A stretch of 64,000 nt of DNA from Acetobacterium fimetarium. GTDB lineage: Bacteria > Bacillota > Clostridia > Eubacteriales > Eubacteriaceae. Within the stretch, counting starts at the first letter, position 1, and each line of letters starts with the position of its first letter. Positions 8,776 to 15,283 of the stretch are shown here, one piece after another. A program made the position numbers and the translations under genes. The DNA is taken from assembly GCF_014284475.1 (NCBI RefSeq), contig NZ_WJBC01000006.1:1-64000 (forward strand). The letters are read 5' to 3'. Under the pieces are notes generated by a model that searched no databases, was not told the origin of the DNA, and saw nothing but the letters and a program-made list of their open reading frames with translations.

Positions 8776-9462
8776 TTAAAGCTCGTCGAGCAGTTCCTGA
8801 TAGGCTTTGTCGCGGTCCTCGTTGTCCTGGTTTTGAATCCAGCTGAGGATCGCCGCGTAGTCGCTGGTGTAGACATAGCCTTTCATCTGTTTGCCGATCG
8901 ACAGCCGTTTGATCCATGCGTCCCAGGCATCGGGACAGTCGCTCTTGAGTTTTGCCAGCTCAGCATCCGTCAGCGTGACATTGCCGAATTCGCCGTAGGC
9001 GGTTTTTTTTGATGTTGATGGTTTCGTATCGTTTAGTTTATATAAGTGCCCCGTTTCGGGCCCTGTTTGATGACTCGTTTGATGCCCCGTTTGGCGACTC
9101 GTTTGATGCGTCGTCGCACAATCGGCTGTGGTTTTTGGCTCAGGTTTCGGCGGGTCGGACGCTTTCAGGCTGTTGCCGAGCCGGGCCATCTGATATTTGC
9201 AGGGCTTGCGGTGGCCGCCGCTTTTTTGAACCAGCAGACCGGATGCGATCAGCTCATTCCGGGTCCGGTCCAGCGACGACCGCGAGTTCACCCCGATCAT
9301 CCCCATCATCCGGACGCCATCGACCTGGAGCCAGTCCGGAAAACCGGCCTCGTTCCACAGACAGAACATGTGAAACCAGAGCACCTGGGCGTTGTTGCTC
9401 AGATGATTGCTGCGCACATAGCGGTAGAATCCGGTGATTTCCGAAATAAAATTAACCGGCAT
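8776..9462 (-). CDS. Phage replication-like (DnaD/initiator-type) protein with internal QT/H repeats
   Basis: The ATG at 9462 is preferred over an upstream start because AAAGGGGG lies 8 bases before it. About 228 residues. Residues 1-90 look like a winged-helix N-terminal domain of phage replication organisers (FYRYVRSNHLSNNAQVLWFHMF ... NSRSSLDRTRNELIASGLL). A low-complexity linker with a repeated HQT/RQTG tetrapeptide follows, and the C-terminal helical domain ends in DAILSWIQNQDNED-like sequence (YAAILSWIQNQ), typical of DnaD/replisome organisers. It probably bound DNA and recruited helicase in an ancestral phage; its role here is uncertain because no other replication genes are present. 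Confidence 0.7.
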   Translation of the reverse strand: MPVNFISEITGFYRYVRSNHLSNNAQVLWFHMFCLWNEAGFPDWLQVDGVRMMGMIGVNSRSSLDRTRNELIASGLLVQKSGGHRKPCKYQMARLGNSLKASDPPKPEPKTTADCATTHQTSRQTGHQTSHQTGPETGHLYKLNDTKPSTSKKTAYGEFGNVTLTDAELAKLKSDCPDAWDAWIKRLSIGKQMKGYVYTSDYAAILSWIQNQDNEDRDKAYQELLDEL

Positions 9463-9508
9463 CAGGGCGCCCCCTTTCTGCCATTGCGGCATAAACGGGG
9501 GCAACTGC

Positions 9509-9853
9509 TCAGTGTAAGTAAGGAAAACATGAAGGCCACCGCTGGACTTCGCTCATCAGCTCCTGCGCCGACTTGGTAACGGTGATCACCTGATCGTAAA
9601 ACAGCTCCTGGACCGTCATGTTATAGAGTCTGGCGATGCGTGGCTTGAGCAGGTCGCTGGGCATTTCCCGGGCGGCCTCGTAGTGGCGGATGGCGCCGTC
9701 AGTCAGGTACACGGCTCTGCCCACTTCTTCCTGGGTGCGGAAGCCCCGCATTTTCGAGAGCAGCTCGGCGATGGCGGTCTGGTCAAACATTGTACAGAGA
9801 TAATAACCGGGATTGGCGGGATCGGGTTCAACATGAATGAAATGTTTGTTCAT
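9509..9853 (-). CDS. XRE-family helix-turn-helix regulator
   Basis: The ATG at 9853 follows GAAAGAGAG; an upstream TTG in frame is less likely. About 114 residues. Residues 28-80 contain an XRE HTH (LLSKMRGFRTQEEVGRAVYLTDGAIRHYEAAREMPSDLLKPRIARLYNMTVQELF), including the usual 'R...G..QeevA......I..yE..r..P......ria..y.v...el'. First gene of the leftward phage-derived operon and so the likely controller of it. The C-terminal 25 residues (QELMSEVQRWPSCFPYLH) are unassigned. Confidence 0.8.
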   Translation of the reverse strand: MNKHFIHVEPDPANPGYYLCTMFDQTAIAELLSKMRGFRTQEEVGRAVYLTDGAIRHYEAAREMPSDLLKPRIARLYNMTVQELFYDQVITVTKSAQELMSEVQRWPSCFPYLH

Positions 9854-10333
9854 CAATTTCTCTCTTTCAAAGTTCAAATATTTACGGTGTGAGACGCTTT
9901 TTCCTGAATGAATTCGGCCATGACCGGGATGCAGTCGGGCTCCTCCTTTCGCGATTGGGGATGTCAGGCAATGCGATCGTGTTGATAGTGAAGCAAGTAT
10001 GGTTGAACGCGGATGCGTTTTGCAATCGCCTGACTTAAAATCAATTATATCCTGAATCGATCATAATGCAAGCGATTTCAGGCAACTTATCCATTTCAGA
10101 ACGCAACGTTCGGTTTTATCCACAGGTTGGTGAAAGTTGGGACAAATTGCCTGGAAAGAAGGAATGGATCGCGACACGGTATTGCCTGGCATGCGTACAG
10201 GTCGTGCTGAAATGCGTTTTTTGCGCTGAAAGTATTTACTTGTGAAAACGTGGGATGCTATAATCATCTCAAAGCTTGAACACATCGGCAGATCTGTAAT
10301 GAAGATGAGAAAAAGACAAGGAAGGTGAAGAAA
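9854..10333. other. Intergenic region between divergent genes
   Basis: 480 bases between the XRE regulator (leftward) and the next rightward gene. GTCAGGC at 9963-9969 and GCCTGAC at 10028-10034 form an inverted repeat that could be an operator or a weak hairpin for the divergently read XRE operon. I see no convincing gene here; open frames on the minus strand have no ribosome binding site or family resemblance. Confidence 0.4.
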
Positions 10334-10711
10334 ATGAAAAAGAAAAAAAAGCAGCGATCCGGTAAGGGACCGCGTGGTGAGCTGACTGACGCGGCCTATC
10401 TGAAGCGCCTGATGCATCTGCAGCGGGAGCTGCATGCGCTGCAGGATTACCAAGCCATTGCCCTCTGCGGCAATGACCTGTCCGTCCACGTTTTCCGTGG
10501 TATCGAGCAACTGGCAGCGGCCGCCGGCGCGCCCGTTACGGCGATGCCGCGCGACTGCTGCGACTATCCCCTGGAGCTTTCGTTTTTCCACGAAGGCGTC
10601 ACCTTCTATCAGCTGAAATCGGCTGCGTCGCTCAGGGAGCAGTCGCGGTTAGCGCCGGCAGACGGGAAAAGCCCCAGGCGGGTGTCTGCTAGTTTTCTGG
10701 TCAGAGAGTAA
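10334..10711 (+). CDS. Hypothetical cytosolic protein with lysine-rich N-terminus
   Basis: About 125 residues; ATG at 10334 is chosen because GGAAGG lies 7 bases upstream, whereas the in-frame GTG at 10325 overlaps that site. The protein starts with a run of lysines (KKKKKKQR), then a helical region (LTDAAYLKRLMHLQRELHALQ) and a segment with CGNDLSVHVFRGIEQL and CCDYPLELSFFHEGVTFYQL. No family recognised. The codon pattern (GC-rich third positions) agrees with neighbours, supporting a real gene. No terminator is visible before the following promoter. Confidence 0.6.
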   Translation: MKKKKKQRSGKGPRGELTDAAYLKRLMHLQRELHALQDYQAIALCGNDLSVHVFRGIEQLAAAAGAPVTAMPRDCCDYPLELSFFHEGVTFYQLKSAASLREQSRLAPADGKSPRRVSASFLVRE

Positions 10712-10737
10712 ACTAAAATAAAATATTTCTAATGCTG

Positions 10738-10766
10738 TTGACAGAAGCATCGGACTGCTCTATAAT
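10738..10766 (+). promoter_or_regulatory. Consensus sigma-A promoter of the tetR-ferredoxin operon
   Basis: TTGACA (10738-10743), 17 bases, TATAAT (10761-10766): a perfect consensus match. The start of transcription falls inside the operator described next. Confidence 0.9.
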
Positions 10767-10770
10767 AAAT

Positions 10771-10800
10771 CCGACGGTCGGTTTTTAATCGACGACCGAA
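10771..10800 (+). promoter_or_regulatory. Candidate TetR operator
   Basis: CCGACGGTCGGT and ATCGACGACCGAAC flank a short T-rich centre, giving repeated and inverted CGACNGTCGG-like half-sites immediately after the -10 box. Placement suits autorepression by the TetR regulator encoded 12 bases downstream. Confidence 0.6.
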
Positions 10801-10811
10801 CGGAGGATTTT

Positions 10812-11402
10812 ATGTCAAAATGGGAAGCAAAAGAAAAACGGATGGAAGACATTGTCACGGCAGCATTTGAGATCTTTCTGGAAAAGGGCTATGAGGGCAC
10901 CTCGATGGAGGCCATTGCCAGCAAGGCGCAGATCAGCAAGGGCGGTTTGTATCACCATTTTTCCAGCAAGGATGAAATTCTGTACTATGCCAATGCGAAG
11001 CTCAGCGAACCGGTCGACAACTTTCTCCGGCAGGCTGCTGAGCAAGACAACCCGGTGGACGGGCTGCGTTTTTATATCCGTCATTATATCGGACACTGGA
11101 TGGCCCACCAGCGCGAACTGTCATTTTTCTTTCTGACGCTGACTAAGGCCATTTCCTGTCCTGAAACATGGCCGAATTATCGGGATTACTACGACAACCT
11201 GATCGGTACCATCGCCGGTCTCTATGAAAAAGGGGTCGCCAACAGACAGCTTTCAAGCCACCGCACACGGGCCAGGGCAACGACACTCGTTGCCGCCCTG
11301 GACGGCATCCTGGCCGATCTGGTGATGAATGAAAAGCTGAGCGAAGCGGAAGTTATCGGTGATTTTGAAGATCAGTTTATCGACTCAATTCTGATGCGCT
11401 AG
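10812..11402 (+). CDS. TetR/AcrR family regulator
   Basis: 196 residues, ATG behind GGAGGATTTT. The N-terminal HTH is canonical (AAFEIFLEKGYEGTSMEAIASKAQISKGGLYHHFSSKDEIL, residues 13-52); the C-terminal helical ligand domain is generic. It probably represses itself and the flavodoxin-ferredoxin gene 49 bases downstream. Ligand unknown. Confidence 0.92.
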   Translation: MSKWEAKEKRMEDIVTAAFEIFLEKGYEGTSMEAIASKAQISKGGLYHHFSSKDEILYYANAKLSEPVDNFLRQAAEQDNPVDGLRFYIRHYIGHWMAHQRELSFFFLTLTKAISCPETWPNYRDYYDNLIGTIAGLYEKGVANRQLSSHRTRARATTLVAALDGILADLVMNEKLSEAEVIGDFEDQFIDSILMR

Positions 11403-11451
11403 ATTTGCGCCTGAGTTGCCGCGATATTCATTTAAAAAAGGGAGGAAACGG

Positions 11452-12345
11452 ATGAAAAAAATTGGCATATTTTATTTTTCAGGCACCGGCAATACTGAAA
11501 TAGTCGCGCGGTTATTGACAAAAGCGTACCGCCGCCGGCAGATTGAAGTCGCATGCATCCGGATGGAGGCGGTTGTCAATCAGCAGACGCCGCTGGTGCT
11601 GGATGATTTTGACCTGATCGGGGTTGGGCATCCGGTGCTGGGCTTCGGCGCTTCCGGGATCGCCGAGCGCTTTGTCAAGATGCTGCCGGCCGGTTCCGGC
11701 AAAACGGCCTTTGTTTTCAAAACGGCCTCCTCGCCCCATTACGTCAATCATGGTGCCTCCGATGTCATCATCCGCGCGATGGCGAAAAAGGGCTACCAGG
11801 TGTTTCATAATTCGATCATTGCGATGCCCTGCAATTTTTTCGTGAAATACGATGACCGGCTGAACAAGCAATTGTATCAGGCGGCGGTGAAAAAAGTCGA
11901 AGTCATCGCGGCCCAGACCGCCGCCGGGCAGGCAAACAAACTGAAATTCAACCCGCTGCTGCGCGGTTTCCTGCGCCTGGTCTACTACGGTGAAGAACAT
12001 TTCGGCGCCCGGTTTTTCGCCCAGGGCCTGCACACCACCGCAGCATGCAATCACTGTAAAAAATGCGTGCGCGACTGCCCCACCCGCAACATTTCAGAAT
12101 CCGCCGGGCAAATCTGTTTTGGTTCCGACTGCATCTGGTGCATGCGTTGCGTCTACGCCTGCCCCAATCAGGCTATTCAGGCCAAAAACCTGGCTGGCTG
12201 TGTCCTTCACCCCTACACCGGCGGCTTTAATATCGAGGCCATCCTGAACGACCCGCAGATCGACGAAAACTTCGTAACCGCCAGCTCAAAGGGCTACTAC
12301 AAACATCTGATCAATTATTTCCGGGAAGATTCATCCATCAAGTGA
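11452..12345 (+). CDS. EFR1-type flavodoxin/4Fe-4S ferredoxin fusion protein
   Basis: 297 residues. ATG at 11452 is chosen for GGGAGGAAACGG upstream and because MKKIGIFYFSGTGNTE begins the flavodoxin fold; FSGTGNT is the FMN phosphate loop. Near the C-terminus are two 4Fe-4S clusters (CNHCKKCVRDCP and CIWCMRCVYACP). Likely a cytosolic electron carrier or reductase, with FMN and two clusters in one chain. Second gene of the TetR operon and followed by a terminator. Its last 50 codons and the terminator are repeated at 13928-14148. Confidence 0.9.
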   Translation: MKKIGIFYFSGTGNTEIVARLLTKAYRRRQIEVACIRMEAVVNQQTPLVLDDFDLIGVGHPVLGFGASGIAERFVKMLPAGSGKTAFVFKTASSPHYVNHGASDVIIRAMAKKGYQVFHNSIIAMPCNFFVKYDDRLNKQLYQAAVKKVEVIAAQTAAGQANKLKFNPLLRGFLRLVYYGEEHFGARFFAQGLHTTAACNHCKKCVRDCPTRNISESAGQICFGSDCIWCMRCVYACPNQAIQAKNLAGCVLHPYTGGFNIEAILNDPQIDENFVTASSKGYYKHLINYFREDSSIK

Positions 12346-12428
12346 AGGGCATCCTGATCAGTTAACGAATCAAAAAACCGCTGAAACGTCTGAACGTTTC
12401 TGCGGTTTTTCATTCTTATTTGGCCGGA
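12190..12428 (+). repeat. Direct repeat, copy 1: ferredoxin 3' end plus terminator
   Basis: About 240 bases nearly identical to 13927-14165: the last 50 codons of the ferredoxin gene, the terminator and the trailing ATTTGGCCGG. Differences inside the coding part are mostly at third codon positions, which indicates an old, formerly functional paralogue rather than a fresh duplication. Confidence 0.85.
12372..12410 (+). terminator. Rho-independent terminator (copy 1 of 3)
   Basis: AAAAAACCGCTGAAACGT / ACGTTTCTGCGGTTTTT hairpin followed by T residues, 27 bases after the ferredoxin stop. Symmetric A and T tracts allow function on both strands. Related copies lie at 14110-14148 and 17574-17611, each followed by ATTTGGCCGG. 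Confidence 0.88.
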
Positions 12429-12514
12429 CCAGAACACGTTAAGTGGCAGGCACCAACAATGACATGACAAGCTTGTCATAAAACAGCTTTCTTGGGCTGA
12501 ACTTTATTCTAAAT

Positions 12515-12592
12515 GACGTGGGGACGTTTCGATCGTCATGTCATCCGGTTGATCCCGCATGGATTTAATGACAAAGCAAACGTCCCCGTGTC
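12515..12592. repeat. REP-like inverted pair
   Basis: GACGTGGGGACGTTT (12515-12529) and AAACGTCCCCGTGTC (12578-12592) are inverted copies of a short motif that also occurs at 21316-21343, 23421-23445 and 24249-24274. An unrelated palindrome ATGACAAGCTTGTCAT lies at 12464-12479. The region has no gene. Confidence 0.65.
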
Positions 12593-12684
12593 TTCGGTAA
12601 TTGGATATTATTTCAGCTATACTCGAAATAGTTGTTGATTATCTCTGTAATTCGGGTATAATCGATATTGTGAGGTGATTTATT

Positions 12685-13893
12685 ATGAAAAAACGGGATC
12701 TATATTTAAATCAACTGATTCAATTTAAAGATAAGCCGCTTGTAAAAGTAATTACAGGGATACGTCGTTGTGGTAAATCAACTTTGCTTTCATTGTTTGA
12801 GATGTACTTACAAAGTTGCGGTGTGCCTGAAGACCATGTTATCCGAATGAATTTTGAATCATTTGAATTCGATGAAATTAGAAAATATACGCATTTATAT
12901 GCCTATATAAAAGGCAAAATGACTTGCCTCGATGAAAAATACTACATCCTCTTGGATGAAGTACAACAAGTTGAGTCCTGGGAAAAAGTTATCAACTCAT
13001 TTCTTGTGGATTCAAATGTCGATATTTATATCACCGGTTCGAACGCTTATCTATTATCATCGGAGCTATCGACATTACTCTCCGGACGATATGCAGAGAT
13101 AAAAATGCTGCCCTTATCCTTTAAAGAGTATCTTGATTTTACAAATTTCGCGAAGGGTGATAACATCGATATTGTTTTTAATGACTACCTGGAATTTGGC
13201 GGCCTGCCAACAGTCGTTGAACTTAAAGGTCATCCGGATACCATTGCGCCATTTTTAAATGGTATTTACAACACGGTGATCATGAAGGATGTTGTACAAC
13301 GAAATCATGTGAGGGATGCCGCTTTACTTGAAAGTGTTCTGAAATTTATTGCTGCCAATATTGGAAGTATTGTATCCACTAAAAAAATCAGTGACTACCT
13401 GACCAGCAGCGGCAGAAAGACAACCAGTGATACCATTGACAACTATCTGAAAATGTTAGAACAAGCTTTTATTATTTACCGTGCAAACCGTTATGATCTG
13501 AAAGGCAAACTATTCCTTAAAACCCTTGAGAAATACTATGTTGTTGACATTGGCATCCGCAATCAATTGACTGGGCTCAGAAATACCGATTACGGACATG
13601 TGCTCGAAAATATCATTTATTTAGAATTGCTGCGTCGCGGATATGATGTTGCAATTGGGAAAGTCGGATCCCTTGAGGTAGATTTCATCGCAACGAAATT
13701 CGATACTAAAATATATTACCAGGTTTCTGCAAGCATTATGGATGAAGAAACAAGAGAACGCGAATTAAAGCCGCTTCAATCCATCAACGATTACTACGCC
13801 AGGATTATCCTTACCATGGACCGCTCCCTGTATTCAGATTTTGATGGCATAAAAATTGTCAACATCCTTGATTTTTTGCTGGACAGCAAATGA
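12685..13893 (+). CDS. AAA+ ATPase with DUF4143 domain
   Basis: 402 residues, ATG behind GTGAGGTGAT. N-terminal AAA_14 domain: Walker A GIRRCGKST (26-34), Walker B ILLDEVQQVESW (about 92-103), then SGRYAEIKMLPLSFKEYL, a signature of this family. The C-terminal half is DUF4143 (LEFGGLPTVVEL ... YYVVDIGIRNQL ... HVLENIIYLELLRRGYDV ... EVDFIA), related to restriction-endonuclease-like folds. The biological role of the family is poorly defined. AT-richer than its neighbours and bracketed by the 240-base direct repeats, which marks it as an insertion. Confidence 0.92.
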   Translation: MKKRDLYLNQLIQFKDKPLVKVITGIRRCGKSTLLSLFEMYLQSCGVPEDHVIRMNFESFEFDEIRKYTHLYAYIKGKMTCLDEKYYILLDEVQQVESWEKVINSFLVDSNVDIYITGSNAYLLSSELSTLLSGRYAEIKMLPLSFKEYLDFTNFAKGDNIDIVFNDYLEFGGLPTVVELKGHPDTIAPFLNGIYNTVIMKDVVQRNHVRDAALLESVLKFIAANIGSIVSTKKISDYLTSSGRKTTSDTIDNYLKMLEQAFIIYRANRYDLKGKLFLKTLEKYYVVDIGIRNQLTGLRNTDYGHVLENIIYLELLRRGYDVAIGKVGSLEVDFIATKFDTKIYYQVSASIMDEETRERELKPLQSINDYYARIILTMDRSLYSDFDGIKIVNILDFLLDSK

Positions 13894-13927
13894 CACGGGG
13901 AATCCTAAGATTATGATACGACCTAGC

Positions 13928-14083
13928 TCGGCCGGCTGTGTCCTTCACCCCTACACCGGCGGCTTCAATATCGACGCCATCCTGAACGCCCCGCAGATTG
14001 ATGAAAACTTCGTGACCGCTAGCTCAAAGCGCTATTACAAACAGCTGATCAACTATTTCCGGGAAGATTCATCAATCAAGTGA
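13928..14083 (+). pseudogene. 3' remnant of a second flavodoxin-ferredoxin gene
   Basis: Encodes AGCVLHPYTGGFNIDAILNA... to ...INYFREDSSIK and a stop, matching the last 50 residues of the gene ending at 12345 with roughly 85-90 percent identity. It lacks the flavodoxin domain and both cluster motifs and has no ribosome binding site of its own, so it is a non-functional fragment. Confidence 0.85.
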
Positions 14084-14109
14084 AGGGCATCCTGATCAGT
14101 TAACGAATC

Positions 14110-14148
14110 AAAAAACCGCTGCAACGTCTGACGTTTCAGCGGTTTTTT
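14110..14148 (+). terminator. Rho-independent terminator (copy 2 of 3)
   Basis: AAAAAACCGCTGCAACGT / ACGTTTCAGCGGTTTTTT hairpin after the ferredoxin remnant; now likely serves readthrough from the ATPase gene. Confidence 0.85.
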
Positions 14149-14205
14149 GTTTTTATTTGGCCGGGCCCGTATCATGCGCCGTTTTTTGCGCGGCATTCGC
14201 GACAA

Positions 14206-14277
14206 CCCGTTGCACCGCGCAGCCGAGCTCACCCGAGTGACTGCAGTCGCCAGCGTGGCCGTTCTCTGCCAGCGCCA
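14206..14277 (-). pseudogene. Short rsgA fragment
   Basis: About 72 bases matching 17866-17938 of the intact rsgA with roughly 85 percent identity. It covers the zinc-binding segment; the fragment would read LAENGHAGDCSHSGELGCAV, where the first zinc cysteine of the intact gene (NCRFGDC) is lost. Non-functional. It follows terminator copy 2 just as intact rsgA follows copy 3. Confidence 0.8.
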
Positions 14278-14349
14278 GTTATTAAGGTAGAGTAGTTTAA
14301 TACCGATACTGGACCTATGTCATGATTTAGTACAAATTAAAATTGCATT

Positions 14350-15228
14350 CTAATAGAACGATATTTCTGACATCGCCGTATCATGTTCGCCATCATTCGG
14401 ACCTTCCTGGACGCCGTTAATTTCAAAAACAATCACATCTCCGCGTGAAACCGTACAATTCAAATCCAAATACTGCGGCGATGTTGTTGCTGACAGATTC
14501 AGACTCTTGACATTCTTGCCATTGATTTTAACCCCCAGTTGCGTGACACAACCATTGTCATAAAATGAGGTGCTCGATTTGGCATACCCGTTGACAATTT
14601 CCACCCCCTGAATTTGCGCGGTCTGAGCGCCTTTGTAGGAAAAACTAACGGTTTCGCCATAACCGTTTCCGCTCGCGCCTTCCACCCAGGCTGTGGCGCT
14701 GTCATAATCCGTCAGATTGGATATATTGTAATCAATACCATTGATGGGACTTAAGGTAGACGAGGCCCAGACGTCAAATAAACCATTGACTTCCACCCCC
14801 AATCCCTTGATTGATGGAACTGAAGCTGTTGGTGTCTGTCCGGTTGTTGCTGGCACTTGTGTAATGTTGAACTGTTGGGTTGTAACCAATGATAATGCTT
14901 TCCCATCGATCACTCGCGCATTAACGGTCGCGGTCTGACTGACAGTAAAAGAATTTTTATAAAGCAGTGAATTCGTAAGCGGTTCGGCTCCGTCAAGCGT
15001 ATAGTAGATGTCGCCCTTTTGATTAAGATTAGTAATCGTAACCTGCGATGATCCATCCGCATTAACAACGGAAGTAATCCCCGGCGGTTGCAATTCACCG
15101 TTTTTGCCCGCAATCATACTGAAAACATTGGAACAACCGGTGGTCGCAACGATCAGACTAAGCAGCACAATCAACAGCGCGCCAATTTTAAAAGTATTTT
15201 TGTTCTTTTCTTTCCCCGTTTGATTCAT
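14350..15228 (-). CDS. Lipoprotein with chitobiase-like and NADase-type glycan-binding (discoidin-like) domains
   Basis: 292 residues. Signal peptide with lipobox TTGC (about residues 29-32), so anchored outside the membrane. Residues 44-125 resemble a CHB_HEX_C-type beta sandwich (GDIYYTLDGAEPLTNSLLYK). Residues 150-292 resemble the NADase-type glycan-binding/discoidin fold (YNISNLTDYDSATAWVEGASGNGYGETVSF). ATG 9 bases after GGAGG. 55 bases downstream of the CAP/ChW gene and read in the same direction, so probably under the same c-di-GMP-responsive control. Function likely wall or glycan binding; no catalytic site seen. Confidence 0.75.
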   Translation of the reverse strand: MNQTGKEKNKNTFKIGALLIVLLSLIVATTGCSNVFSMIAGKNGELQPPGITSVVNADGSSQVTITNLNQKGDIYYTLDGAEPLTNSLLYKNSFTVSQTATVNARVIDGKALSLVTTQQFNITQVPATTGQTPTASVPSIKGLGVEVNGLFDVWASSTLSPINGIDYNISNLTDYDSATAWVEGASGNGYGETVSFSYKGAQTAQIQGVEIVNGYAKSSTSFYDNGCVTQLGVKINGKNVKSLNLSATTSPQYLDLNCTVSRGDVIVFEINGVQEGPNDGEHDTAMSEISFY

Positions 15229-15283
15229 TTTTCATCTTCCTCCATTGATTTTTAGTTAAAAGCTACAGCCAGTTCCTGCTGCT

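Larger units (their letters stand above)
13927..14165 (+). repeat. Direct repeat, copy 2: ferredoxin 3' end plus terminator
   Basis: Partner of 12190-12428. It starts abruptly after a 30-base junction following the ATPase stop codon. Confidence 0.85.

Noticed and set aside
6619-9853. Complete prophage
   Set aside because: No integrase, terminase, portal, capsid, tail or attachment site is visible.
10061-10591. Minus-strand frame of 176 codons opposite the 10334-10711 gene
   Set aside because: No ribosome binding site and no domain pattern; the plus-strand gene has a good site and protein-like composition.
12515-12592. CRISPR-like or terminator structure
   Set aside because: Only one inverted pair, no regular spacers, and no T run; better explained as a REP-like pair.
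13856-14083. 75-codon frame overlapping the end of the ATPase gene as a separate gene
   Set aside because: Only its last 50 codons make sense, as the remnant of the ferredoxin gene; the first part is the ATPase gene read in another frame.
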